Shown here: piece after piece, positions 16,538-25,333 of the stretch
Layout of the letters: the number at the start of each line of letters is the position of its first letter
Position numbering within the stretch: the first letter of the stretch is position 1
Assembly (NCBI GenBank): GCA_964590225.1
Contig: CAZPWS010000022.1
Location: forward strand, 1 to 48,342
Length of the DNA: 48,342 nt
Direction: 5' to 3'
DNA from: JAEUSG01 sp964590225
GTDB lineage: Bacteria > Fibrobacterota > OXYB2-FULL-49-7 > JAEUSG01
Translations under genes and position numbers: made by a program
Notes under the pieces: generated by a model
Told to the model about the DNA's origin: nothing
What the model saw: the letters and a program-made list of their open reading frames with translations, nothing else
Databases searched by the model: none

Positions 16538-18931
16538 ATGGAACAAACCTATATAAATGTTAGGGAGAGGAGATTCTTTTCCCCTGTTGTTGCGCTTTTA
16601 CTTCTCGCTGTTTTTTTAAGTTCTAATTCTGATGCCCGTCTCGGTTCGCCTGGCGGTATTCCAGGGCTTATACTCACTACTGATATTCTTACAAATTTTT
16701 CTGATTTTTCTGCCGCTTATTTGAATCCGGCTCTCTTAACGGCAGTCGATCAAAAAGAACTAACTTTTGGAGGAAAGCAGTGGGGACCGGTTACTAATCC
16801 GCTTTATCTTTCCGTAGCTATTCCCTACGGTCTTAATCATACATTTGCCGCTTCTCTGTTGCAGATGGGTTTGTCAAATGTTGAATTGACAGATGGGAAA
16901 GGTAATCCGAGTGGTAATTTCGGGAGCGCAGCAGAATATGTTTTTCAAGGCTCATACGGATATAGGTTGCTCCCTTCTTTGAGTCTTGGCGTTAACGCAA
17001 CAGCACTCTATTATTCTGTTTCAGAGGATAATTCGATTGGGACAACCTTCGATTTAGGCATTCGGTTCCATCCTGTCGAGGACTATCTTTTGGGCCATAC
17101 AAGCTTGGGCTTAAACCTTCAGAATGTTTATTATTACGAACCAGGCAGCGTTGAGTTCAATAAATACCCCTTCAATATCCATTTTCAGTTTCACTGGTGG
17201 AATGAGTATTATCGTACCTTTCTTGAGCGGTTCGAGTTGTCTGTTAATTGTGCCATAATGGATTTATTTACTGAGGCGGATAATTTTGGGGATCCGGGGA
17301 TTAATGTTGTTGATGTCGTAGAATGGAAAGAGCGGTGGGATGAGCAAAAAACAAAGATAAAAGATATTTCCGTGGTATGGGGAGTTCATGCAAAGTGGTT
17401 TCCTGTTAAATTTGCCGGTTTACGGACAGGTATAAATACCGATGGCGTTATTCCATTTGGTATTTCTATCAACTGGAAAAATATCAATGTATTTAGAAGA
17501 GTGCAGCTTGATTATGACTTCGGTATATCCACTGTAAAAGAGTTAGACGACGGTGACCGTTTTGCGCACATTATCCGTTTTTCTGCCCGTGTTGGCAAAA
17601 CAAGAGAAGAGGCCGTTTCGGAAAAGTGGTATGTTGATCTTGTGCGGGAACCACAAAATGATTTCGAAGACGCTATGCGGCTCTATCGTGCGAAAAAGTA
17701 CTGGCTTGCGAGTTTTGCCTTTGGAAAGGTAATTGCAAAGTGGCCAAGTTTTTCCAAGGTTGATATGGCTACTTTCTTTATGGGTAAAAGTTATGAGTAT
17801 ATGCATATGAACGATGCCGCGAGGGAAACATATTCGAGAGGGTTAAAGAAATATACCACTTCCGATTTTAGAGCCCGTTTCCTTTTTCAGTTGCAAAACC
17901 TTGATTATAAAGCTGGAGCCTTTGATATGGCCCTGCGCAATTACGGGTTTATCATGAATCTCTACCGTGATAACGATATCGCTCCAGATGCGGATTATGT
18001 GGCTGGTCAGATATACTACAATAAGAACGATTTTGAAAACGCAATCAGGACGCTTGAAGCAATAGACAAAGGTAATGAAAATTATCTCTACTCCAGATAT
18101 ACTCTTGCGATGATAAATGTTCGTCGAAAGAATTTTGATGATGCGGTGGATAATCTTACTGCTATACTTAGTGTCGATAGCGTTAAAACAGTTTCCGAGA
18201 AAGCACTTCGTGAAATGGCTTTTGTAAAGCTGGGGCATATTTTCTTTGAAAAAGGCGATCTAAAGAGTGCATATGGAGCGTATCGTCAGGTGCCCACAGA
18301 AAGCCGTTTTTATGATGAGGCACTACTTGGTATATCATGGACGCTCGTGCGAGGAGGTGTAGCAGAGTCGTATCAGGAGGCAGTAAAGAAAGCAGATGTG
18401 CTGACTAGCTCAAGACCAAAATCCATGCTTGTTGCTGAAGCTTATCTTGTTAAGGGATATGCGCATACTTTGCTAAAAAATTATGACAAGGCGGCCGAAG
18501 CTTACAAGAAGACCATAGAGCTTTGCGATGGTCAGTATCTTTCGAGGGACGACTACGAAAAGAGAGTTGCAAGAAACCAGACTGCTATGGCCGACTATGG
18601 AGATTTTCAGAAAAAGGCGTTTGCTTTAGCTCTTCGAAAGCCTACCCCCACTCAGGAAGAACAGAAAAATCAAATGACTCCGACATTCGATGGTTTTGAT
18701 GAAGAAATCAGAGCATTCGCTACATTTAAAATTGAGGCGGATGCGCAGTTTGATTTCAAAAAGTCGTCGGTAAAGCTCAGGAAAGACGCAGAGTACGCGC
18801 TTGCCACTACGCTGCATCTTATGGACTCTGCCAAGAAGACCAAACTGATCGAGGGTTCACAGGAAAAGCAGAAGAAGCTTGATAAAGAGATGCAGGAGCT
18901 CCAGAAACAGTTGAAAGAGCTGGAAGATTAA
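16538..18931 (+). CDS. outer-membrane beta-barrel (PorV/UPF0164-like) fused to TPR domain
   Basis: A 797-residue protein. The N-terminal hydrophobic stretch (about 12-34) acts as a signal sequence. Residues about 35-350 look like a PorV/PorQ or UPF0164-type barrel: SAAYLNPALLTAVDQKELTFG is the typical opening, followed by alternating aromatic strands (PLYLSVAIPYGLNHTFAAS). Residues about 365-700 are tetratricopeptide repeats (DFEDAMRLYRAKKYWLASFAF, AAEAYKKTIELC), ending in a Lys/Glu-rich coiled coil (QKKLDKEMQELQKQLKELE). Barrel proteins with periplasmic TPR arms occur in the Glt/Nfs machines, but a fusion in one chain is not the Myxococcus arrangement. It lies 15 bp after the OmpA gene. Function inferred: outer-membrane part of the energised complex. 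Confidence 0.7.
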   Translation: MEQTYINVRERRFFSPVVALLLLAVFLSSNSDARLGSPGGIPGLILTTDILTNFSDFSAAYLNPALLTAVDQKELTFGGKQWGPVTNPLYLSVAIPYGLNHTFAASLLQMGLSNVELTDGKGNPSGNFGSAAEYVFQGSYGYRLLPSLSLGVNATALYYSVSEDNSIGTTFDLGIRFHPVEDYLLGHTSLGLNLQNVYYYEPGSVEFNKYPFNIHFQFHWWNEYYRTFLERFELSVNCAIMDLFTEADNFGDPGINVVDVVEWKERWDEQKTKIKDISVVWGVHAKWFPVKFAGLRTGINTDGVIPFGISINWKNINVFRRVQLDYDFGISTVKELDDGDRFAHIIRFSARVGKTREEAVSEKWYVDLVREPQNDFEDAMRLYRAKKYWLASFAFGKVIAKWPSFSKVDMATFFMGKSYEYMHMNDAARETYSRGLKKYTTSDFRARFLFQLQNLDYKAGAFDMALRNYGFIMNLYRDNDIAPDADYVAGQIYYNKNDFENAIRTLEAIDKGNENYLYSRYTLAMINVRRKNFDDAVDNLTAILSVDSVKTVSEKALREMAFVKLGHIFFEKGDLKSAYGAYRQVPTESRFYDEALLGISWTLVRGGVAESYQEAVKKADVLTSSRPKSMLVAEAYLVKGYAHTLLKNYDKAAEAYKKTIELCDGQYLSRDDYEKRVARNQTAMADYGDFQKKAFALALRKPTPTQEEQKNQMTPTFDGFDEEIRAFATFKIEADAQFDFKKSSVKLRKDAEYALATTLHLMDSAKKTKLIEGSQEKQKKLDKEMQELQKQLKELED

Positions 18932-18966
18932 TTAAAAAATTTTGTTGTAGGAGAGTATGCACTATT

Positions 18967-21900
18967 ATGCGAAATAGAGTTTTATCATTCGGTTCTTTAA
19001 GCGGTTATTTCGTTTTGCTGGGTTTGATAACGGCGCTTATAAATGCCGCCCCTGATAACAGAGAGAAAAAAAGAATAGAGCTTCTTGAGAGGATTGAAAA
19101 GCTACGACAGGAAAAAGAGAATATAAGAAAAGATGAACGGGAGAAGGTAGCAAAGCTTGACGCTCAGGGTTCCCGTAATCGTAAGGAATCAATACTTCTG
19201 TTTGAAAGATTGATAGGCTCTACTCCCGTTGGAGATGCCCGTCGTTGTGATGCTTTTTTCCAGTTAGGCACTCTTTATTACGATGAGGAAAGAGACAACT
19301 ATGCAGTTAAGCAGGAGTCATTCAAGCGGGAATTTGAAATTTGGGAAAGAACTGGTTCAAGAGGTATGCCTCCAACCGAGCCTATACCGGACTATAAAAA
19401 AACGATAGATGCCTACCAAATGCTCCTTGTTGAATGTCCAACATCTGTTCAGCGCGATGTTGTGCTGTACAAGCTTGGTAACATATACACTATTGCGGGC
19501 GATTTATCCGCCTCCTTTGAAGCTTTTGGCAAACTTCTAAAAGAGTTTCCACAGAGTGAGAATGCTCCTTATGCAAACTTGCGTGTTGGTGAGTATTACT
19601 ACATGATGCGGGATAACCAGAACGCTCTTAAGCACTACGAAGCTGTTGGTATGAGTTCTGGCGCGGATAACTACTTGCTTTCTTTGTACAGAATTGCGTC
19701 CTGTTACTACAATATGTCTCAGTTCGATAAAGCAATAGAAAAGTTTTTTGAATATATCGAAATGGCGGATTCGGGAAAATTTAAAAAAGCCGATTTTCGT
19801 GATGAAGCGGTAGAGTTTCTTGCTATAAGTTTTTCAGAATTGCCCGATGGTGCAGAAAGGGCAATGAAATTTTTCGAGTCTAAGGGGGGGAGACCTTGGC
19901 GCGATTTTGTTATTTATACAATAGGAATCAAGAACAGGGACCACGACAATGTTCAGGAGGCTGTTAAGTCCTTAACCTTTTTGCTTAAGCATTCTCCAAA
20001 TTTTCTTGAAGCTCCTATGGCGTTAAAAGCACTGATTGACTGTCAGGTTCTCGAAAAAAAGTATGATGAAGCTAATTCGCTCAGAGAGCGGATGATACGG
20101 GATTACGGACCTGGTAGTCGCTGGATGGAAGCAAACAAGGGAGCTCAGGAGCGAGTTGCTGCTACCATGGAGTACATAAAAGAGGCTGCTGCCATTATCC
20201 CCGTTTACTACACGAAGATGGGGAGCATTGCAAGAGATTCCGGTAATGGCAAGAAAGCGAAGGAGTATTTTGAAAAGGCATTGTCTGGCTATGGGGACTA
20301 TATTTCCAAATTTCCTGGTGACAAATGGCTTGTGTTTTCGTTTCGTTACTTTCAGGCTGATCTTTTAAGCGACACTCTTATAGCACGCTGGCAGGATGCA
20401 GCAGATGCTTTCGACTGGGTTTCAAGAGAAGATACGACAAAATATCCAAGCCGTGCGGAGGAAAGCAAAAAGGTATCCGAATCAAAGAAAAAGGAAGAAC
20501 GGGATATTCGCGAACAATTTAAGAGCGACATAAAGGAACAGATTGCCATTGTAAAGCTTAATCCGGAAGAGGCCGCATTCGCCGCGGTTGTATGCCTTGA
20601 GAAAGTGGCAATGGCTAAATTAAAGAGCGTCGGACTTGTTGATAGCACCGCCCATCTCGGTCTTAATATCCCTGAAATGAAAAAATATCTTGATTATATC
20701 AGAGATTTCAGGAGGCGCTATCCAGACTCAAAACATACGGCAGAAGTCGTTTTTCTTGAAGCAGTACTTAAATTCAATGCAAAGGATTATGTTAGTTCCT
20801 CAGAGAGCTTTCAGTTCCTTGTCGAAAGGTTTCCGGCAGAGGAAAAGATTCTAAAGCCTTCACTCGAAAACCTTGCCAAGTCTTACCTTAATTTAAAGAG
20901 GTATGAAGATGCCATTGTTATTTATAAAAGACTTTTAAGCAGTTTTAATCCTGGTGTGCAGGAGAAAAAGCAGCTTGTTGAGTCCATAGCAGCTACGCTC
21001 TTTCAGATTGCGGAGGCTAAACTTAAGAATGGTGACCATTCTGGGGCAGCTGATTATTACAAACAGATAGTGGTGGATTACCCAGACTTTTCAGAGGTAG
21101 AAAGATCGTTATTTAATGCCGCTTATGCCTATGAGCAAGGGAAGCTTTATGCTGCTGCCTCCCGTGAATTTGAAAGGGTTTTTGACCGCTATCCAAAATT
21201 TAGCCGAAGACAGGAGGCGTTGCTTCGCGCTGCAGAGGCACTTAGGCTTGATAGGGACTTTGAAGGTGCTGCGAGGATTTTTCTTAAGTACAAAGATGTT
21301 TTGCCAACCGACAAAGAAGCCGTCCCCTGTATTTTTAGGGCATCATCAATGTACGACTCTGCGGGAAATGTGTTAATGGCCGCAAAGATGTACGAGATGG
21401 TTTACGAATGTGCGGTAGAACAGAAGAAGACCCCCTCCCATTATCCTGGCGCTTTAGAGGAGGCTCCTGGTGCCCTTTATAGTGCTGGACGCATTTACGA
21501 AAAGGCTGGCAGATACGAAAGTGCGATTTCAGTTTATCAAAAGCTGGAGAAAGCGTATCCTGCTTCATCGTTTACGCCGGAAGCCGTATTTTCAATAGCG
21601 ATATGTTATGAGAAATTATCTGACGATAAAAAGCTTGCCGAAGCGTATCTTGCGTATGTTCAGAAATATGGTAATGACAAGGCAAAGGTAGTTCATTCAC
21701 TCATGAAGGCTGCAAAGGCTCTTGCCAGAACTGGTAAGAGAGCAGACGAAGAAAAAATATACAGAGACATTATTGTCATACATAACGAGTATGGGGCCAA
21801 GTTTGCCATAAATCCGGTATATGCCGCTGAAGCGCTTTTTATTCTTGGAAACCGCGCCTTTGAGCGCTACGAAAAGCTTGATTTGCGGACAACTAAAATG

Positions 21901-22740
21901 GGGGCTGCCGGCTTAAAGGAGGTTGAGGCTGGAATTAAAATTAAAACCGATGCTATTGGAGAACCGTTAAAGCTCTTTACTGATTGCATAAAGCTTGAAA
22001 CAGATGAATGGACCACCCGTGCCACTTACATGTGTGGAGAGATTTTTTGGAATCTGATGTTGACTGTAAAGGGGCAGCCATTAACAGAAAGAGATCCAAG
22101 CAAAGTTGCTTACACAAAGGTAAAAATAAATGAAATGTTGGTTGGGAATCAGTATTTCGAGAGAGCAATGAATTATTATTACATTAATGTTAACAAGTTT
22201 AGAAACCAGCTTGGCGTTGATAATGAATGGACCAAAAGGTCTTCAGAGAGATATGCTGAGGCTTGGTATCAGATGTGTTTTTCCCATGTGGAAAATGGAG
22301 AAATATTTTCTTCAGCGCCTAACCCATTTCCCAAGGGTACGCAGGAATTTGATGAATATCACGCAAAAATTAAAAACATTGTTGATCAGCTTCAAGTAAA
22401 ATGTGTTCCCTGTTTTGAGGCCGCAATTAAGACTTGTTCGGAGATATTTGTGGATAATAGCTGGGTTGAAAGAATGCGAAAAGATCTTGAACGGGAGTCA
22501 CCTTCAAGTGAGGCTTTGTCAATCGTAATCAAGGATGCTCCAATAGCAAGTGTTCAATCGGTTTCCTCCGTGGAGCGGGAATATGGAAGGCTGATGAAAC
22601 AGATTGAATCTGTTTATTTCGATCCATCACTTTCTATGGATTCAAAAATTTCGATTCTTGAGGGAATTGAGCAGAGCGCCAAACGACGGATAGATGAGCT
22701 TAGAGGTATCATAGCTGAATTGAAAGTAAAAAAACGGTAA
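18967..22740 (+). CDS. giant periplasmic TPR-repeat protein
   Basis: A 1257-residue protein with a signal peptide (about 1-27, ending INAAP), a charged coiled coil at about 30-70 (KRIELLERIEKLRQEKENIRKDE), then tetratricopeptide repeats over most of its length. Clear examples are DLSASFEAFGKLLKEFPQSENAPYANL, KRYEDAIVIYKRLLSSFNPG and GRYESAISVYQKLEKAYPASS. A C-terminal coiled coil ends it (ISILEGIEQSAKRRIDELRGIIAELKVKKR). It resembles the large TPR proteins (GltD/AgnA, GltI type) of Myxococcus gliding clusters in size, export and neighbours, although repeat proteins align poorly and orthology is not shown. It could be a periplasmic scaffold reaching from motor to outer membrane (inference). 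35 bp follow the barrel gene; 9 bp precede the SH3 gene. Confidence 0.75.
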   Translation: MRNRVLSFGSLSGYFVLLGLITALINAAPDNREKKRIELLERIEKLRQEKENIRKDEREKVAKLDAQGSRNRKESILLFERLIGSTPVGDARRCDAFFQLGTLYYDEERDNYAVKQESFKREFEIWERTGSRGMPPTEPIPDYKKTIDAYQMLLVECPTSVQRDVVLYKLGNIYTIAGDLSASFEAFGKLLKEFPQSENAPYANLRVGEYYYMMRDNQNALKHYEAVGMSSGADNYLLSLYRIASCYYNMSQFDKAIEKFFEYIEMADSGKFKKADFRDEAVEFLAISFSELPDGAERAMKFFESKGGRPWRDFVIYTIGIKNRDHDNVQEAVKSLTFLLKHSPNFLEAPMALKALIDCQVLEKKYDEANSLRERMIRDYGPGSRWMEANKGAQERVAATMEYIKEAAAIIPVYYTKMGSIARDSGNGKKAKEYFEKALSGYGDYISKFPGDKWLVFSFRYFQADLLSDTLIARWQDAADAFDWVSREDTTKYPSRAEESKKVSESKKKEERDIREQFKSDIKEQIAIVKLNPEEAAFAAVVCLEKVAMAKLKSVGLVDSTAHLGLNIPEMKKYLDYIRDFRRRYPDSKHTAEVVFLEAVLKFNAKDYVSSSESFQFLVERFPAEEKILKPSLENLAKSYLNLKRYEDAIVIYKRLLSSFNPGVQEKKQLVESIAATLFQIAEAKLKNGDHSGAADYYKQIVVDYPDFSEVERSLFNAAYAYEQGKLYAAASREFERVFDRYPKFSRRQEALLRAAEALRLDRDFEGAARIFLKYKDVLPTDKEAVPCIFRASSMYDSAGNVLMAAKMYEMVYECAVEQKKTPSHYPGALEEAPGALYSAGRIYEKAGRYESAISVYQKLEKAYPASSFTPEAVFSIAICYEKLSDDKKLAEAYLAYVQKYGNDKAKVVHSLMKAAKALARTGKRADEEKIYRDIIVIHNEYGAKFAINPVYAAEALFILGNRAFERYEKLDLRTTKMGAAGLKEVEAGIKIKTDAIGEPLKLFTDCIKLETDEWTTRATYMCGEIFWNLMLTVKGQPLTERDPSKVAYTKVKINEMLVGNQYFERAMNYYYINVNKFRNQLGVDNEWTKRSSERYAEAWYQMCFSHVENGEIFSSAPNPFPKGTQEFDEYHAKIKNIVDQLQVKCVPCFEAAIKTCSEIFVDNSWVERMRKDLERESPSSEALSIVIKDAPIASVQSVSSVEREYGRLMKQIESVYFDPSLSMDSKISILEGIEQSAKRRIDELRGIIAELKVKKR

Positions 22741-22749
22741 GTTTAAGTT

Positions 22750-23271
22750 ATGTGCAATTACGGGATTTGTTTGGTGTTCTTTGTGATTGTGTTTCAGGCT
22801 GGTGCTGAAATTACCGGAAGGGGACGAGGAAGTGGATTCGTAATTGTTGAGGATTCAGTTTTAGTGTATGCCTTGCCTTCGGTTGATAGTAAGCCGGTAA
22901 AAATTATTGACAGGGGTTCTTTGGTCACAATAGTTGCTAACGATACTGTTGCTGGAATGGTTAGAGTTAAGGTCTTGCAGGAAGAGGTTGGCTGGGTGTT
23001 GTCGAAGGCAGTTGCGCGCAATAATAATCAGCTTCTCTACCTTGAGGAGTTGAAGGTAATGGGGTATCTTGACAATCCTGATCCAATCTATATATTCGAG
23101 GCAGGTATCGATACAGAATGGACACCTATAAGAGTTGATAGAAATTTTGTTATGGATCCAGTGTTAAATAGGAACTTAAATAAAGAAAACTTTGAATGGG
23201 AAAATGAAATTTATTATTATAAGGGTTCAGCGTTTAAACCAGAAGCGGTGAAGGGTAGTAATAAGAGGTAA
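22750..23271 (+). CDS. exported SH3-like protein with LDNP motif
   Basis: A 173-residue exported protein: signal peptide about 1-19 (GICLVFFVIVFQAGA), then a bacterial SH3-like domain at about 30-95 (VLVYALPSVDSKPVKIIDRGSLVTIV, MVRVKVLQEEVGWVLSKAV), then a tail with VMGYLDNPDPIYIF (about 107-120) and WTPIRVDRNF. The tail is shared with the protein at 45054-45527, showing that the two are paralogues. Bacterial SH3 domains often bind peptidoglycan or proteins in the envelope. Located between the giant TPR gene and the TolQ-type motor gene, so probably a periplasmic part of the same assembly (inference). Confidence 0.75.
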   Translation: MCNYGICLVFFVIVFQAGAEITGRGRGSGFVIVEDSVLVYALPSVDSKPVKIIDRGSLVTIVANDTVAGMVRVKVLQEEVGWVLSKAVARNNNQLLYLEELKVMGYLDNPDPIYIFEAGIDTEWTPIRVDRNFVMDPVLNRNLNKENFEWENEIYYYKGSAFKPEAVKGSNKR

Positions 23272-23307
23272 AGTTTTTCATATAAACATTTTGAAGGAGA
23301 GAATGAA

Positions 23308-23952
23308 ATGGAAAGTCTCGCGTCATTAATTAAGGCTCTTGTTCAAGGTTTTCAGGGTCCCGGTGGTTGGTCTATGTGGGTAATTACCATTCTCGCGATG
23401 CTTGGACTGGCCGTTGTTGTGGAAAGATTTTATTATCTGTTCATTAAGTGCGGATTCAGTAGAGGGCGTTTTATGGAAGACCTCTTCAAGATACTTAAAA
23501 CGGGCGATACCACAAGGGCATTGAAATACGCTGGTGCTTCTGAGATGCCATTGGCGAAGGTAATGGTTTCTATCCTTAGCAATAAGGACAAGGGGACAGA
23601 TGCAATGAATAAGGCTGTTGACGAGGTTTTCCTTGCTGAGAACCCAAAAATCCTTCGTTATACACCCCAAATAGTGATGTTCGCTAATGTTGCAACTCTT
23701 CTTGGTCTGCTTGGGACCATATACGGTCTAATACTCGCTTTCGATGCTGTCGCTAATGTTCCAGCAGCGCAGAGAGCACAAGCACTTGCCACAGGTATAT
23801 CGGTTGCTATGGCAACTACATTTTTTGGTTTGGTGGTCGGTATTCCGCTCATGTTTATTCATGGTATCTATTCTGCACAAACCGACCGTATTCTAGAGGA
23901 AATGGACGAGAAGTCTGCAAAGATGACTAACATTCTCTCGGAGCAAGCTTAA
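23308..23952 (+). CDS. MotA/TolQ/ExbB-family proton channel subunit
   Basis: Inner-membrane stator subunit that, with TolR/ExbD-type partners, converts proton flow into movement. 214 residues with three membrane segments: about 20-43 (MWVITILAMLGLAVVVERFYYLF), 124-147 (FANVATLLGLLGTIYGLILAF, the conserved TLLGLLGTVxG motif) and 160-190 (ATGISVAMATTFFGLVVGIPLMF). The cytoplasmic loop between the first two is helical. A strong ribosome site (GAAGGAG) precedes the ATG. It is followed by two TolR-type genes, the same 1+2 set as AglR-AglQ-AglS of Myxococcus gliding. ExbB of a TonB system or TolQ would be alternatives, but no TolA, TolB or Pal is adjacent. Confidence 0.92.
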   Translation: MESLASLIKALVQGFQGPGGWSMWVITILAMLGLAVVVERFYYLFIKCGFSRGRFMEDLFKILKTGDTTRALKYAGASEMPLAKVMVSILSNKDKGTDAMNKAVDEVFLAENPKILRYTPQIVMFANVATLLGLLGTIYGLILAFDAVANVPAAQRAQALATGISVAMATTFFGLVVGIPLMFIHGIYSAQTDRILEEMDEKSAKMTNILSEQA

Positions 23953-23992
23953 CAGGTTGCCACTGTTTCGAACAAGATAACTTTAGGAAAAT

Positions 23993-24838
23993 ATGATGTC
24001 AAAGCGAAAAAATGTGCGAAAAAAACGGGGTGCTTCTGCCGAATCTGCCGAGCTTGAGTTGACACCGATGATGAATCTTTTTTCGAACCTTATCCCTTTT
24101 TTGTTGTTAACGGCCTCTTTTGCGTCCATAAAAATATTGGATGTAAGGCTGCCCGAAGTTAATATGGTTCAGCAGCAGAAACAGGTAAAGGATAAAGACG
24201 ACGAAGGGCTACTTCTTACGGTTTTTATTACTGACGAGGGCGTGACTCTTGGTGCGAAGGGTGCTATGTTACCTACAACCTATGTTAGGGAATATCATAA
24301 GTACGACTATCATTTTCCGCTTGGAGCGGCTACAAAGAAGCAGTATCTACACAAGGTTACTAAAACAAACAAGAAGGAGCTCCCAGCCTGTCCCGAAGAT
24401 CCTTCGAGAAGGCTGACGCTTTTTGAAAGAGAAGAGATTATTCTCTTTGCTGTTGATAGACAGAGCGAATCAGATACAGGCAAGATTATGATGTCGGTAA
24501 AAAATGGCTTCGATGAGACAATGATGTACTCTAATGGTGCCATATTTGATCGCTTACCCTCTGTTGGCGATACCCTTTATGTTCTGTCGCTTGCTGGTAA
24601 CAGACGAATGGAAGTTGTAAACAATCCTAATGACTATGTGCTTAAAGAGCTTACTCTTTACGATCAGCTTGCGAGCCGATTGTTAAGGATACGCGGTACA
24701 TATCCGGATGTTCCAGATGCTGGTGAAATAAAGATTGTTGCGGAGGACGATGTGGTTTTCGACAAAATCATCCATATTATGGATGTGTGTCGTGATTTTG
24801 GATTCCCAAAAATTTCCCTTGCCAAGTTGGCTGGATAA
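23993..24838 (+). CDS. TolR/ExbD-family protein, long form, with Asn at the proton site
   Basis: First of two TolR/ExbD homologues. The basic N-terminus (KRKNVRKKR) and the membrane segment ELTPMMNLFSNLIPFLLLTASF (about 23-44) follow the family pattern, but the conserved proton-carrying Asp is Asn28 here (codon AAT). The periplasmic part is long: 281 residues in total against about 140-160 normally, because of an insert of roughly 100 residues (about 80-200) between the first strand and the terminal TolR fold (GEIKIVAEDDVVFDKIIHIMDVCRDFGFPKISLA). Starts at ATG 23993 or, with better spacing from AGGA, 23996. It probably forms a heterodimer with the following TolR-type protein, which keeps the Asp. 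If so, only one partner per dimer would be protonatable (inference). Confidence 0.85.
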   Translation: MMSKRKNVRKKRGASAESAELELTPMMNLFSNLIPFLLLTASFASIKILDVRLPEVNMVQQQKQVKDKDDEGLLLTVFITDEGVTLGAKGAMLPTTYVREYHKYDYHFPLGAATKKQYLHKVTKTNKKELPACPEDPSRRLTLFEREEIILFAVDRQSESDTGKIMMSVKNGFDETMMYSNGAIFDRLPSVGDTLYVLSLAGNRRMEVVNNPNDYVLKELTLYDQLASRLLRIRGTYPDVPDAGEIKIVAEDDVVFDKIIHIMDVCRDFGFPKISLAKLAG

Positions 24839-24846
24839 GGAGCTAT

Positions 24847-25326
24847 ATGGGGCGAATAGAACGAAAGAAACGCCATGCCGGGTTCAATATAACTTCCCTC
24901 ATGGATATGATGACCATAATTCTTGTTTTTCTACTTAAAAGTTTTTCATCAGAGGGTCAGCTTCTAACCAATGCTGATAACCTTGTGCTTCCAAGTTCCA
25001 CAAGTAATAAGAGTCCCACGGAAGCGCATCTGATGATTGCAATAACAAACGACTGGGTTCAGGTGGATAATATACCAGTAAGCAAGACTGCTGAAGTAAG
25101 GCAGATGGAAGGCAATTCCATTCCAGGTGTCAAGGAAAAACTTGAGGTGGCTATGCTTCAGGAAGAAAACATGGTAAAGGTAGGGGCGCTTCAGCGTGTC
25201 AAGGGCGAGGTTGTCTTGCAGCTCGATAAAAACATTGAGTACGATATACTTTACAAGGTAATGGCGACATGCGGCGAAACTGGCTTTAACAACATTATGT
25301 TTGCCGTAATGGGCAGGGGGGAATAA
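24847..25326 (+). CDS. TolR/ExbD-family protein with intact membrane Asp
   Basis: Second TolR/ExbD homologue, 159 residues, normal length. The cytoplasmic end is basic (GRIERKKRH), the membrane segment ITSLMDMMTIILVFLLKSF (about 15-33) has the expected Asp20, and the periplasmic C-domain ends with VQLDKNIEYDILYKVMATCGETGFNNIMFAV, the usual TolR/ExbD closing fold. A good ribosome site (AAGGAG) lies in the 8-bp gap after the long homologue. It should supply the working proton site of the motor with the TolQ-type subunit at 23308. Confidence 0.92.
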   Translation: MGRIERKKRHAGFNITSLMDMMTIILVFLLKSFSSEGQLLTNADNLVLPSSTSNKSPTEAHLMIAITNDWVQVDNIPVSKTAEVRQMEGNSIPGVKEKLEVAMLQEENMVKVGALQRVKGEVVLQLDKNIEYDILYKVMATCGETGFNNIMFAVMGRGE

Positions 25327-25333
25327 GGCAAAT

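Noticed and set aside
15836..16546. 236-residue minus-strand frame over the TSP3/OmpA region
   Set aside because: It is the mirror of the Asp-rich repeats (Ile-rich low complexity) and lies antisense to a well-supported gene.
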